20,696 bases of DNA from IMG/VR virus record IMGVR_UViG_3300042516_001083, positions 1 to 20,696 of that record; one strand, 5' to 3'. The translations under genes and the position numbers were made by a program. The notes under the pieces are model-generated. The model worked only from the letters and a program-made list of their open reading frames with translations. It did no database searches and had not been told where the DNA came from. The stretch comes from a virus. This document shows, piece by piece, positions 6,001 through 11,807 of the stretch. Position 1 is the first letter of the stretch, and each line of letters starts with the position of its first letter.

Positions 6001-8971
6001 CGAGGTACTCGGTCTTCTTGATCATGTACGCCACGTCGAGCCCGGGAATTCCGTAGGGCTCAAACGAGATGCGTGCCTGCCGACCGTTGTCGTCCACGAC
6101 CTGCGGCGTGGAAATCTGGTCGATCGTGTACTGCGTCAGCGTCAGCGTCGCCTTGTTGCGCTTGTGCCCAGCGAGGTACTCCGCAGGCGTGAGCGACCGG
6201 AACGACAGGTTCGCCATGCTCGCCGCCGCCGACAGGAACCGACGCGACATCGCAAGCCGCTCACCCTCGCGCATCTTGCCAGCGCCGACCAGCGACGCTC
6301 GGAGTTTGGTGAGCACCTCCATCTTCTCCATCCTGCCGACTTGCTTCTTGCGAGCGGCGGCGGCAGCAAGTTCCGCAGGCGTCGCCTTCGGCTTGACGTT
6401 CCGCGCAGCCATCGCCTCGGACACGGCAGCGGCAGCAGCCTGCTTGGGCGGCAACTTCTCCTTGCCCTTTGAGGTCTCGATGGTCGCGGCGGTCTGCTCC
6501 TGCTGATCCTTCGTCGCGTCCTCGATGTCGCGCGCGAAGTTCACGTCCATGTTGTTTGCCCACAGCAGCGTGCGCGCGAGCGGCGACAGCGTGGCGTCCG
6601 CAGCCTGCACGCCAGCGACGTTCTCGATCGCTGCAGCACGCTGGGCGACGTCAAACACCGCCATGGCAGCCATCGTCTCCCTGCCAAGGAACCCGCGACG
6701 GGCAGCGAATCTGGCAAGCGGAGCAAGAACGCGGTTCGTCGTGGCGCCCTGCGCGGCTGCGGCGAATGCGTTCGCGGTTCCTTCCTGCTCGATGCGCGCC
6801 GCACCAGCGCGAGCCTCTGCGCCGCTGATCTGCGACGTGCGCCCCTCCAACTGGTTGATCACGTCCTCCGCCTGCGCGATCGCAGAACGGTCAAGACGCT
6901 CGATGGCTGCGGTCTCCCCGCGACCACGCAGCGCGTAATCGACGCCTGCGTTGTAGATCGGCGACAGGCCAGCCTTCTCCATGAACACCGCCGCCAGTTG
7001 CGGCTGGAACATCTGGATGTCGTGGAAGACCTCCTCCAACGCCTGCGCCATCATCGAGTTCGGGTTGGCATCGGCGTTCAGGTACACGACGCCCCGGGAA
7101 CGCATCGAGTGGAATGCCGGGTTGAACTTGCCGTCCGTTGCCCGGAACCAAACCACGCGACGACCGAGCGCCTCGACCTGCTGCTGGACGCGCTTGCCCT
7201 TCTTCGTCGGGCTTGCCTCTACCAGTGTCACTCCTGCCCGGGTGCCAACGTCCGTCAGCACCTGCTTCGGCTCCGCCTGCTCCATCAACGCAGGCATCTC
7301 GCTGATCTTTTCCGCTACGGCATTATGAGTTGCCGAAGCCATAAGTCGATCAGTCGCAACGACTTGCAGTTCGTCGTCGATCTGCTTGATCCGATCTTCG
7401 ATAGCAGTAACAGACTGTTCGGCTCCGGCGGTGGCGCGCGCGCCCATGAGCGCGACGTCCAGTTGCTGCCGCTCGTTGAGCAGGTTCTCCGCACGCTCCT
7501 GCGTCTGGACTCGACGCTCCGCCAGATCCACGAGGAACGCGCCCCGCTGCTCCTGCGTCATCCCGTTCAGGCTGTCCAGCGCGACGGCAACCTGCGCAGC
7601 CTGCGCGGAATCAAGGTCGGCAGTCCAGTTGGTCTTGGCCTTCAGCGCCTCGGAGTGCTTCACCCGCAGCACGCGCTCCGCGTCGGTCTCCGGTCGCAGT
7701 GCGTCTCGACGGTTCATCAGGGCGCGGTTGCCCGTGACCGCAAGCACGGATCCAGTACCGCCGATGCCGCCTGCGACGCCGCCGACGAAGGCTCCGTACA
7801 GCCCCTCCGTGATGTCCTCCGACAACGGAGCCGCCGTGAACGGCGCCATCAACGCACTGGAGACCAGTTCTTCCGTGCCTTCCTCGACGCCGGAGGCAGC
7901 CACGATTCCGGCAGCCCTACCGAGAAACCCGTTGCGGAACGATGCGGTGCCGTTGGACAGCCGCATGAACGCATCGACGCCTGCCTTGCCAGCCTTGCTT
8001 TCCAGCGCCCGGGTCGCGAGCGGAACGCCGCGCTCAAGGAACGGACGCATGGCAGCCTGCCCGACTTTGGACTTCACGCCATACCCGGCAAGCCGACCGA
8101 TCACCTTGCCGCCCAGCGAAGCACCGCCGAGTTCGACGCCGCTCTCGATGACCGCCTGCGCCTCCGCGCGCGTGCGCGACTTGGCAAGCGAGTACTCCGT
8201 CAGAGGTCGCCCCTCGATGGCGTCCAGCGCGCGCTGCTGATCAGTCTCCTCGATGTCGGCAATGAAGCCAGACGAGTACGCCGTCAGCGGCATCAGCGAC
8301 ATCGCAGCGATCGACGCAGCAACCGGGACGTTTCCGGTCGCAAGCGCGCCAGCAGTACCGACAGCCTGCGGCAGGTTCTGACCGACGGCACGGACGATGT
8401 CTGCAGCAATGCCTTCCTGCTGCCCCTGCTGCATTCCCTGCGCGGCACCGCGCATGGCGATCAGTTCCGTCCGCAAGTCATCCACGGACAGGCCGGAACC
8501 CTCGGGCTCCACGGCCTGCGACACCTTGTCCGCCACAATCTGTGCGGTCATCTGCCGGACAGCGGGATCGGCGTCGCTGAACAGATCGGCGACCATCTCG
8601 ACCGGGCGCATGACCGACCGAAGGAACTGACCGCGCATACCCGGCGTCGCGATCGCCTGCGCAGCCTGATCAATTCCCATGCGCAGACCGCGCTCGATCT
8701 CGCGAGGCTGAACGCCGAACGTCATCATCGTCCCCATGGGGCCGACGATGGGCGTGACCAACTGGTCTTCGTACTGCTGCGCAGCGATCTGCATCAGATC
8801 GGCTTCGCCGACGCCGCCGCCGGGGACGGCACCCGGAGCCTGCGCAGTCTCCAGTTTGGCAATCTCGTCGATCGCCGTGGCAAACGCCGTCTTCTTCGGG
8901 GCGGACTGGGGGCTGTCGGGCTGCACCTGCTGGCGCAGCACGTCGTCGATCGCCTTCTGGAAACTCGACAT
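2..8971 (-). CDS. Giant multidomain phage polyvalent protein, probably virion-ejected (C-terminus beyond window)
   Basis: An ATG at 8971 opens a frame I read codon by codon to position 2 with no stop: at least 2990 residues, still open at the left edge. A GAGGA ribosome site lies 5 bases upstream, and the start is 9 bases after the stop of the preceding gene. Visible order by residue: disordered N-terminus (1-50); helical, glycine-zipper, membrane-interacting region (about 60-410); coiled coil (415-550); zincin-like segment (590-665); GNAT-like segment (930-1145); helical coiled-coil region (1210-1500); segment resembling a helical family of large phage proteins (1510-1895); ADP-ribosyltransferase-like (1970-2118); kinase-fold (2135-2325); helical region (2330-2740); coiled coil with a duplicated IGxxxGxxxG motif (2755-2990). 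Its place after internal-virion-like genes fits a protein packaged in the capsid and delivered with DNA, as T4 Alt, P1 DarB or N4 vRNAP are. The domain names are inference; the open frame is direct observation. Confidence 0.93.
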   Translation of the reverse strand, partial: MSSFQKAIDDVLRQQVQPDSPQSAPKKTAFATAIDEIAKLETAQAPGAVPGGGVGEADLMQIAAQQYEDQLVTPIVGPMGTMMTFGVQPREIERGLRMGIDQAAQAIATPGMRGQFLRSVMRPVEMVADLFSDADPAVRQMTAQIVADKVSQAVEPEGSGLSVDDLRTELIAMRGAAQGMQQGQQEGIAADIVRAVGQNLPQAVGTAGALATGNVPVAASIAAMSLMPLTAYSSGFIADIEETDQQRALDAIEGRPLTEYSLAKSRTRAEAQAVIESGVELGGASLGGKVIGRLAGYGVKSKVGQAAMRPFLERGVPLATRALESKAGKAGVDAFMRLSNGTASFRNGFLGRAAGIVAASGVEEGTEELVSSALMAPFTAAPLSEDITEGLYGAFVGGVAGGIGGTGSVLAVTGNRALMNRRDALRPETDAERVLRVKHSEALKAKTNWTADLDSAQAAQVAVALDSLNGMTQEQRGAFLVDLAERRVQTQERAENLLNERQQLDVALMGARATAGAEQSVTAIEDRIKQIDDELQVVATDRLMASATHNAVAEKISEMPALMEQAEPKQVLTDVGTRAGVTLVEASPTKKGKRVQQQVEALGRRVVWFRATDGKFNPAFHSMRSRGVVYLNADANPNSMMAQALEEVFHDIQMFQPQLAAVFMEKAGLSPIYNAGVDYALRGRGETAAIERLDRSAIAQAEDVINQLEGRTSQISGAEARAGAARIEQEGTANAFAAAAQGATTNRVLAPLARFAARRGFLGRETMAAMAVFDVAQRAAAIENVAGVQAADATLSPLARTLLWANNMDVNFARDIEDATKDQQEQTAATIETSKGKEKLPPKQAAAAAVSEAMAARNVKPKATPAELAAAAARKKQVGRMEKMEVLTKLRASLVGAGKMREGERLAMSRRFLSAAASMANLSFRSLTPAEYLAGHKRNKATLTLTQYTIDQISTPQVVDDNGRQARISFEPYGIPGLDVAYMIKKTEYLDEKGQVAERYDEAVGLYSNEGDITDIIAPVMLHAISRYPDVEMRCDCYDVRRPGQTETNGKLPTAYRMFGFVADTNFGPLGFSPWNPEYLSPPPGLSVDDYIDTMVKYWKAEGWVPETDENGNVTNYPGVWFAKLNLSADERRAIRNTGLAGFAADKSRLARVAAGGTGGDVAVAVQLSEDGKPSAVVAGDVARTGTGEPQGNSRRAAPSSSIFVGNSGRISLVNLTLALQSELESIPPEVKGRLLSASQWLYRAVETTPAAKRSETRAAQAAIEQALRSADRAQASYQRASKAVQARRRQLRKILKGKTAERLKQEKRTALAEEYIRLGKDTDMLKDSFVLPYLSQELQAMLASLSQRTDMEARAKQLATTTIPAAQIKAAATPEEALALKREDFAIRQRIAGLRAEINEITQRIDDWRVSHPLVITAMARKQELAEAQQAVVNAKAQTFGDLLADRGILSYRAANDRNYTVGELQGLLDSFSQSIVGWLDEYSERSPMPRDIQTIIVESLAEDLKYAATKAGEESALEWYGRIIDTMWEEAAKKYPEMADVKSDDRRVFAMMLAITSQGEKVKQNALLARALYEEWKANGRKRIRIPKAFDARHVGAMTMNFDKLNALYDHFGSWDAVERMMLEKKTVAEHNKYLRATKIDVNGAEKSLSDVIGIIKDSADDVTYMSSVLGPKIGSFYNNLHKRFDTLTADVWFTRTFFRPLGGLRRPDATAVRSAVRDIATELAKARAVLASETSSEEEKQAAQRSLDLVSPEALINPAVLEDTAREFNKTFPRDPNNRVVVGNALKMREKTPVEAALVRYAKAIDASAAAPDSNYIRSLMRQLVNEAIVSVRNQTGLDYQLADAQAGLWYTEKELYAAFGAADDPAGQDYRKAMSEAMEADMASDDVRREVAEAVAANNAAAEIDEAVRGGTIAENATESFAREQEREREALATKFAIERVWEWSQANNVDLTSFARDPSDEVKQLVTVGGWQFCGPASNPRDTPFMCMHNTDDPLFNPYRNRRALGSLCFTTHQKPIGSFGKYQVGYYVIGQRVLTIDCEQRPWDSVPVWNIPDTELVAVFEDYRTSSTDEVVRQARKLGYDVVQFHNVDDDGGLHDEIVITGRNNLVSPMTGNTLLFDDKHLWKQIGGIPPISALQYVKTLGGSTGARLFADERGGQWVVKAGADQDHQANEVAALRGYQFLNGHVPQFSEEFDMDKNEWRTVTKFLDGAVTIGEFRRDNDETYETSPVATMLQRDFVDHVLMRNWDVIGLEADNVLVDPVSQQLFYVDVGGALDYRAMGAPKQGIGRFTFASELVSMYQRNGNWFSRPDASVVVNRVFDVARQIAELQNPAIFEEDLTADERREADAKYRQIPSSLRQSVEYAMAFMLGRNSFSLNEMETFYREGAFEFAVKRINAILNGVDPDDIDVNPHTSNVNDENLEKWIRGEENAIPPTAWLLPEAQDYRVDPAKWKTAYDAIVRIEVGIGNKDIPLLKQAIQELSSVYLSELTGEGSIARRILRHANHVVLNAQTETFAEDLLGHMSEVERQRVTASIDLARLDKAQKEFVTLALMSENSDAMIAMAATVVNMTRFRPSATQIEWMLEALVNNISQVLENKRPYQQVNMMLATISLLEKNGISTADINAVLTKQRAAYRRRMESRWLEFVLRAARSQQEWLDYSRGISKELLAVLEVLNVNEPDGFAEFYPPLMLMFEDIVSAMNPGMSVDGPWINSDSDVSERMTIAWKKLPPTNAPLIVGAESMARNTDDESQIKGLQAQIADLQRQMRDVQNVTAAQRANAMNEVKMLTRKLTALTLLAEQKSGQASRMKARLERAMEQNTADKASASETVAALNKKLDEAAVRIQKLKADVRDQRSAVRDVLDVVAETEDKVDRVANWAYAIGRNEGLVAGQVAGAQAVQRPYRKRIEILEARVQQAKANLRLAEQRIKQDAKAAQRAIDFAHRIGMHHGQIQGMMIARVPLLRKMEAREASMQRQMTAIRTM
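74..328 (-). repeat. Duplicated IGxxxGxxxG motif in coiled coil of the giant protein
   Basis: Residues 2882-2966. The pattern A-x-x-(W/F)-A-x-x-IG-x-x-x-G-x-x-x-G appears twice: around W2885/I2889 and around F2948/I2952, exactly 63 residues apart. The stretch between them is a charged coiled coil. This looks like a tandem structural repeat that may continue beyond the left edge. It is a protein-level repeat; I do not see long DNA identity. Confidence 0.45.
1997..2569 (-). other. Protein-kinase-fold (HipA/PI3K-like) domain of the giant protein
   Basis: Residues about 2135-2325. A glycine-rich loop LGGSTGA (2147-2153) is followed by WVVKAG with K2167 as candidate ATP-binding lysine, then QANEVAA with E2178 as its helix-C partner. 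The catalytic stretch is NWDVIGLEADN (2251-2261), followed 14 residues later by the metal-binding strand YVDVGGALDYRAMG (D2275). The lysine, the glutamate, an Asn/Asp catalytic loop and a D-x-G motif are all present in the right order. The NWD.IG...DN and DxGGAL.YRA.G signature is familiar from kinase-like domains of phage and effector proteins. Substrate unknown; it appears intact. Confidence 0.6.
2618..3064 (-). other. ADP-ribosyltransferase-like domain of the giant protein
   Basis: Residues about 1970-2118. The segment begins with MHNTD at 1993-1997, which fits the H-x-T of the first ART strand. A G-x-x-CFT strand start follows (GSLCFTT, 2011-2017). Next are YQVGYYVIGQRVLTIDCE and a helix TDEVVRQARKLGYDVVQF. 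The module ends with NVDDDGGLHDEIVI, which provides the acidic strand where a catalytic glutamate usually lies (candidate E2103). The final GYDVVQFHNV...EIVI layout matches ART-like modules in phage polyvalent proteins. NAD-dependent modification of a host protein, as by T4 Alt, would be the expected role but is inferred. Confidence 0.5.
3287..4444 (-). other. Helical domain resembling a conserved family of large phage proteins
   Basis: Residues about 1510-1895 have an ordered set of motifs: W..I..MW..AAKKYPE (1521-1538), AITSQGEKVKQN at 1556-1567, LGPKIGSFYNNL at 1672-1683, then TADVWFTR at 1691-1698, and finally DAQAGLWYTEKELY at 1847-1860. The order SQ...N, then G.K...F..NL, then T.D.W..R, then D.QA..WY.EK is familiar from uncharacterised domains in phage virion and polyvalent proteins, and looks like a helix-hairpin-helix type helical core. 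I cannot give a catalytic function. The conserved polar residues suggest a functional site rather than scaffold. Confidence 0.4.
5537..6184 (-). other. GNAT-like acyltransferase segment of the giant protein
   Basis: Residues about 930-1145. Strands around LDVAYMIKK and YDEAVGLYS are followed by a helix (DIIAPVMLHAISRYP) and a strand containing MRCDCYDV. Then comes LPTAYRMFGFVADTNFG at 1052-1068, which has the L-x-x-x-Y-x-x-x-GF pattern typical of the C-terminal half of GNAT acetyltransferases. The segment ends with WVPE and PGVWFAKL strands. Acetyltransferase-like domains with a DC(F/Y) strand before this motif occur in phage polyvalent proteins. The acetyl-CoA loop (Q/RxxGxG/A) is not evident, so activity is uncertain. 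Confidence 0.4.
6977..7204 (-). other. Zincin-like metallopeptidase segment with altered active-site motif
   Basis: Residues about 590-665 follow the layout of metallopeptidase-like segments in large phage proteins: a helix, the strand LGRRVVWFRATDG, a second strand VVYLNADAN, then a helix that would carry HExxH and run into a second helix (FQPQLAAVF). The motif reads EEVFH at residues 646-650. The glutamate and the second histidine are present, but the first histidine is replaced by glutamate. If the family call is right, this copy probably cannot bind zinc normally and may be structural or a binding module. Confidence 0.4.
7742..8404 (-). other. Membrane-interacting, glycine-zipper region of the giant protein
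   Basis: Residues about 190-410 of the giant protein. They contain a hydrophobic run rich in Ala, Met and Leu (residues 203-229), then paired Gly/Ala-rich helices. A SGVEEGTEEL motif at 365-369 and onward is followed by a segment of small residues, LYGAFVGGVAGGIGG, at 391-405. The spacing of an acidic EEGTEE turn followed by a Gly-zipper helix recurs in large internal phage proteins that are thought to cross or line the host envelope during DNA entry. I see the composition and motifs directly. The membrane role is inference. Confidence 0.55.
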
Positions 8972-8980
8972 GCGTCCTCG

Positions 8981-10471
8981 CTATTCGCGGTACTTGGCAA
9001 GCAGGGCTCTGAAGCGTTCGTAACGAGCGCGACCCTCACGCGAGGTGTCGGCCATCAGATCCTTCGCGGCCCCGATGATGTCATTCACCGGATCACCAGT
9101 ATCCGGCATCTCGTACCCCAACGCCAATACCTCCTCGCGGAGGGCTTGGTACTTGTCCTGATCTTCCTGCGTGATGATCCCCGTGATCGCCTCGGTCTGG
9201 GCAGCAGATGCCTCGCTGCGGCGCGCTCCAGCCCTCGTGGATTCCGCCCGAGCCTTCTCGGATTCCAACTTCGCCTGCGCCATCTCGCGCTCCCGGGAGG
9301 TCTTCTCGCGTGCCGTCGCCGCCTGCGCCATCCTGCCCATGGTCATGGCACGCTGCGGGTTCGTCGGCGGAGCCTCCGCCAACTGCTGCGGACTCATGTA
9401 CTGGGTGGACATCTCCTGCGTCGGCAGCCCACCAGCAAGCCGCTGGGCAATGTAGCGCATGGCAATGTCGCGATCAGCGTCCGACCACGGGCGCGTCCAT
9501 CCGATCCGACGGGTGTAGTCCTCTGCCCGGGCAGCAAGCGCTCCCAGCCGGAGCATCTGCGGCATCGATTCGATGGCGTCGCGACCGACATCCGAGATCG
9601 CCATGTCCGCCATGCTGACCATGGCGTTGGGATTTCCGGTCGTCTGGTAGTACGAGGGGAACGCGGCGGCATTCATCACCGCACCGTCCGGCGGTGCATA
9701 CACGCCGAACTGCTGCAGGTTCAGCAACTTGATGCGCAGGTGCTGCTCCATCTGTGCCTTGTAGTAATCCGGCACGGAATCGTCAGACATGATGCCCTGC
9801 ATCTGCGTCGTGTATTCCTCGGTCTTGAAATCCACGAACGACTGCGCCTGCATCCGCGCGACCTGCAGATTGGTGGTGTTGACGCGCTTCTGGATCTCCT
9901 GCAGCGCAGCCTCGTCCTTCGCCTTGATGCGCGCGTACAGATCCTGCACGGTGGAATACGCGGTCTGCGGATCGCGCTCCATCTCGATCGCAGCAAACTG
10001 ATCGAACCCGGGTGCGACCTGCTGCAGTTCACGCGCCATCTCCATGATCGGGGCACGAAGCCTGTCGGCGTCGCGCTTCTTGCGCATCTGCTGCGCCATC
10101 CCGATTCGCGCCTGCGCGCGCTGCTGCATCGCCCCGAACCACTGCTGGGTGGTCATGCGGATCGCCTGCCGCTGCCCGTTCTTGTCGGTGAACAGTGCAG
10201 CAGGCGTGCCGTCCGGGAGGGTGCCGAAGTCCATGGACTCCAGACCCGTGTAGTACCCGTTCTCAAGTGCCTGTTCGACAGCACCATACGTTCCGTATGG
10301 CGCGATCTCCCGGCTGCCGCGAGGATCCATCGCAGCCTTGCGGAGCATCTCGTCGTCGTCGAGAATGTCAACCTGCTGCTCCTCGACGGGACGCTGGAAC
10401 CCATCGTTCAGCGTGAGCGGAGGCTGCTGGCTGAAGTCGGTCGGCTCCGGCATGTTCGGCATTGCGCTCAT
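8981..10471 (-). CDS. Putative internal virion protein, helical, unknown family
   Basis: The product has 496 residues. I do not recognise the family. The N-terminus is polar and Pro-rich (MSAMPNMPEPTDF). Most of the rest is predicted helix rich in Gln, Met, Ala and Arg, including the coiled-coil-like stretch AREKTSREREMAQAKLESEKA near residues 395-415. The protein has no signal peptide and no clear membrane segment. Its ATG overlaps the stop of the upstream gene in an ATGA arrangement, and it ends 9 bases before the giant gene, so it is translationally coupled to both. By position (after nozzle and Ala-rich proteins, before the giant protein) it resembles the internal core proteins of podoviruses such as T7 gp15. 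That role is inferred from context only. Confidence 0.8.
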   Translation of the reverse strand: MSAMPNMPEPTDFSQQPPLTLNDGFQRPVEEQQVDILDDDEMLRKAAMDPRGSREIAPYGTYGAVEQALENGYYTGLESMDFGTLPDGTPAALFTDKNGQRQAIRMTTQQWFGAMQQRAQARIGMAQQMRKKRDADRLRAPIMEMARELQQVAPGFDQFAAIEMERDPQTAYSTVQDLYARIKAKDEAALQEIQKRVNTTNLQVARMQAQSFVDFKTEEYTTQMQGIMSDDSVPDYYKAQMEQHLRIKLLNLQQFGVYAPPDGAVMNAAAFPSYYQTTGNPNAMVSMADMAISDVGRDAIESMPQMLRLGALAARAEDYTRRIGWTRPWSDADRDIAMRYIAQRLAGGLPTQEMSTQYMSPQQLAEAPPTNPQRAMTMGRMAQAATAREKTSREREMAQAKLESEKARAESTRAGARRSEASAAQTEAITGIITQEDQDKYQALREEVLALGYEMPDTGDPVNDIIGAAKDLMADTSREGRARYERFRALLAKYRE

Positions 10472-10998
10472 CGCTGAATCCCCAGCATCAGGTTGCGGAC
10501 GCGACCGGACGCGCTTGACGGCGCCTCCTGCTGCATGATCGACGGGAACATCCCGACGTTGAAGTCGTAGGGTTCCTTCTGCTTCACGGGCTGCGAGATC
10601 CCTGCGGCAATGTCAGTCATCTTGACGTTGCCAAGACCCTCGGACATCACCGACGCGCGAGACGCCTGACCCTGCGCGATTTGCTCGGCAGTCGCGGCCT
10701 CCGATAGTGCGTTCAGGCGTTCCTGTTCACGACCAAACTGCGCTCGCTCTTCGGCGGCGGGACGCTGCAGCGCAGTCTGAAGACCGGGAGTCGCGGCGGT
10801 GATGGCCGCGCCGAACGAACTGTACGGGTTGTTCGGGTTGTAGTTCTGCAAGCCTCCGGCAAGTCCCATCAGGAAACTGCCGCCGACGCGCCCGGCGCCG
10901 GACAGGAAGTTGTCCCACCCGGACGCCTCCTTCGGCTGAACCTGCGGAAGCGTCTGCATCGCGGAACGAAGACCGACGTTTGCCATGAAACTGCTCAT
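10468..10998 (-). CDS. Small Ala/Gly-rich virion protein, probably internal or ejected
   Basis: A 176-residue protein I do not recognise by family. It has a Gly-rich small-residue helix SGAGRVGGSFLMGLAGG at about 33-49, compatible with membrane insertion. A GREQERLNALSEAATAEQ helical stretch lies around 90-110, and the C-terminus is polar. A good GGAGG ribosome site lies inside the last codons of the upstream gene, 9 bases before the ATG. The start overlaps the upstream stop as TAATG, and the stop overlaps the next gene as ATGA. The context (between two other presumed internal proteins) suggests a component of the DNA-ejection set, but direct evidence is only composition and order. Confidence 0.78.
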   Translation of the reverse strand: MSSFMANVGLRSAMQTLPQVQPKEASGWDNFLSGAGRVGGSFLMGLAGGLQNYNPNNPYSSFGAAITAATPGLQTALQRPAAEERAQFGREQERLNALSEAATAEQIAQGQASRASVMSEGLGNVKMTDIAAGISQPVKQKEPYDFNVGMFPSIMQQEAPSSASGRVRNLMLGIQR

Positions 10999-11807
10999 TA
11001 CCGCTGTCCTCCGAATGCCTGACCGAACGGCGAGAGAGCCTGACCGACGCCGCCACCGATTCCCTCGGCAATCGCGCCGATGCCTGCACCGAGCAGCGCG
11101 CCGCCGAGCGCGTTGCCGGAGGCCATGTCCATCATGGCCTTCTGCGTCGCCGCCGAGTACCGATTCTCGATCGGGCGCGTCATCAGGCCGATGTTCTGCT
11201 GCATCTGCGCCGCACGAGCAGCCTGCGCCGCAGCCGTGTACTGCTGGTACTGGCCGCTCTGGTACTGCGCGCTGCCGAGTCCGGCACCGAACAGGCTCTG
11301 CGCGGCGTTCTGCTCCATCTGCGCGATCGCGGACGCCTGCGCCATCTGCGCGGACGCGAGGGTCTGCGCGTACTGCTCCTGCACCGCACCTGCCTGAAGC
11401 GCTCCCTGCGCGGCCACCGCGTTCACCGCAGCCTGCCCGAACGTGGTGTTGGAAAGCCCGGTCAGCATCCCGCTCAACTGCTGGCGCGCGACGGCCAGAT
11501 CCGTCTGCTGCTTCAACAGGCCGAGCGTGGCATCGCGTCCGGACTCAAGCGTCTTGTACGCCTCCTTGCCAGCGGCAGCGAACGCGGCGCGGGACTGCGC
11601 CATCACGTCGCCGTACTGCTTGACGGCGCTGTTGTACGCCTGCGAGTACACGGCGGCGTTCGCCGTCCGCTCCTTCAGGAAGTTGTCGATGATCTTCCCG
11701 TACTCGACGTTCGCGTACCGACGCGCTCCGGCGTAACCCTTCTCCATCTGCTTGATCGCAGCGGTGTAGTCGGTTTCGCCTCCGAACAGGTTGCTGAACA
11801 GGCCCAT
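10998..11807 (-). CDS. Ala/Gln-rich internal virion (ejection-type) protein with C-terminal glycine zipper
   Basis: The product has 269 residues from the ATG at 11807, which overlaps the preceding stop as TGATG. The frame is open for 42 more codons upstream, but those lie inside the nozzle gene and have unlike composition, so I reject the longer start. MGLFSNLFGG begins the protein. The middle (about 20-225) is long helix rich in Ala, Gln and Tyr. Residues 231-268 form a glycine zipper (GGALLGAGIGAIAEGIGGG), typical of membrane-spanning or channel-forming segments. The pattern of short amphipathic N-terminus, Ala/Gln helices and Gly-zipper tail is common in podovirus ejection proteins (compare the roles of T7 gp14 and P22 gp7/gp20). 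No homology is claimed. Confidence 0.85.
   Translation of the reverse strand: MGLFSNLFGGETDYTAAIKQMEKGYAGARRYANVEYGKIIDNFLKERTANAAVYSQAYNSAVKQYGDVMAQSRAAFAAAGKEAYKTLESGRDATLGLLKQQTDLAVARQQLSGMLTGLSNTTFGQAAVNAVAAQGALQAGAVQEQYAQTLASAQMAQASAIAQMEQNAAQSLFGAGLGSAQYQSGQYQQYTAAAQAARAAQMQQNIGLMTRPIENRYSAATQKAMMDMASGNALGGALLGAGIGAIAEGIGGGVGQALSPFGQAFGGQR

Noticed and set aside
2591-6472. Plus-strand open frame of 1293 codons
   Set aside because: It is the exact codon-for-codon antisense of the giant minus-strand gene. It stays open because that gene rarely uses TTA, CTA and TCA codons. The product is Arg/Leu/Val/His-rich, with no recognisable domain, and all neighbours are on the minus strand.
6998-10477. 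Plus-strand open frame of 1159 codons
   Set aside because: It is antisense in the same phase to the giant gene and to the 496-residue gene, spanning both and their gap. The composition is that of a shadow frame, and the minus-strand proteins there have coherent motifs.
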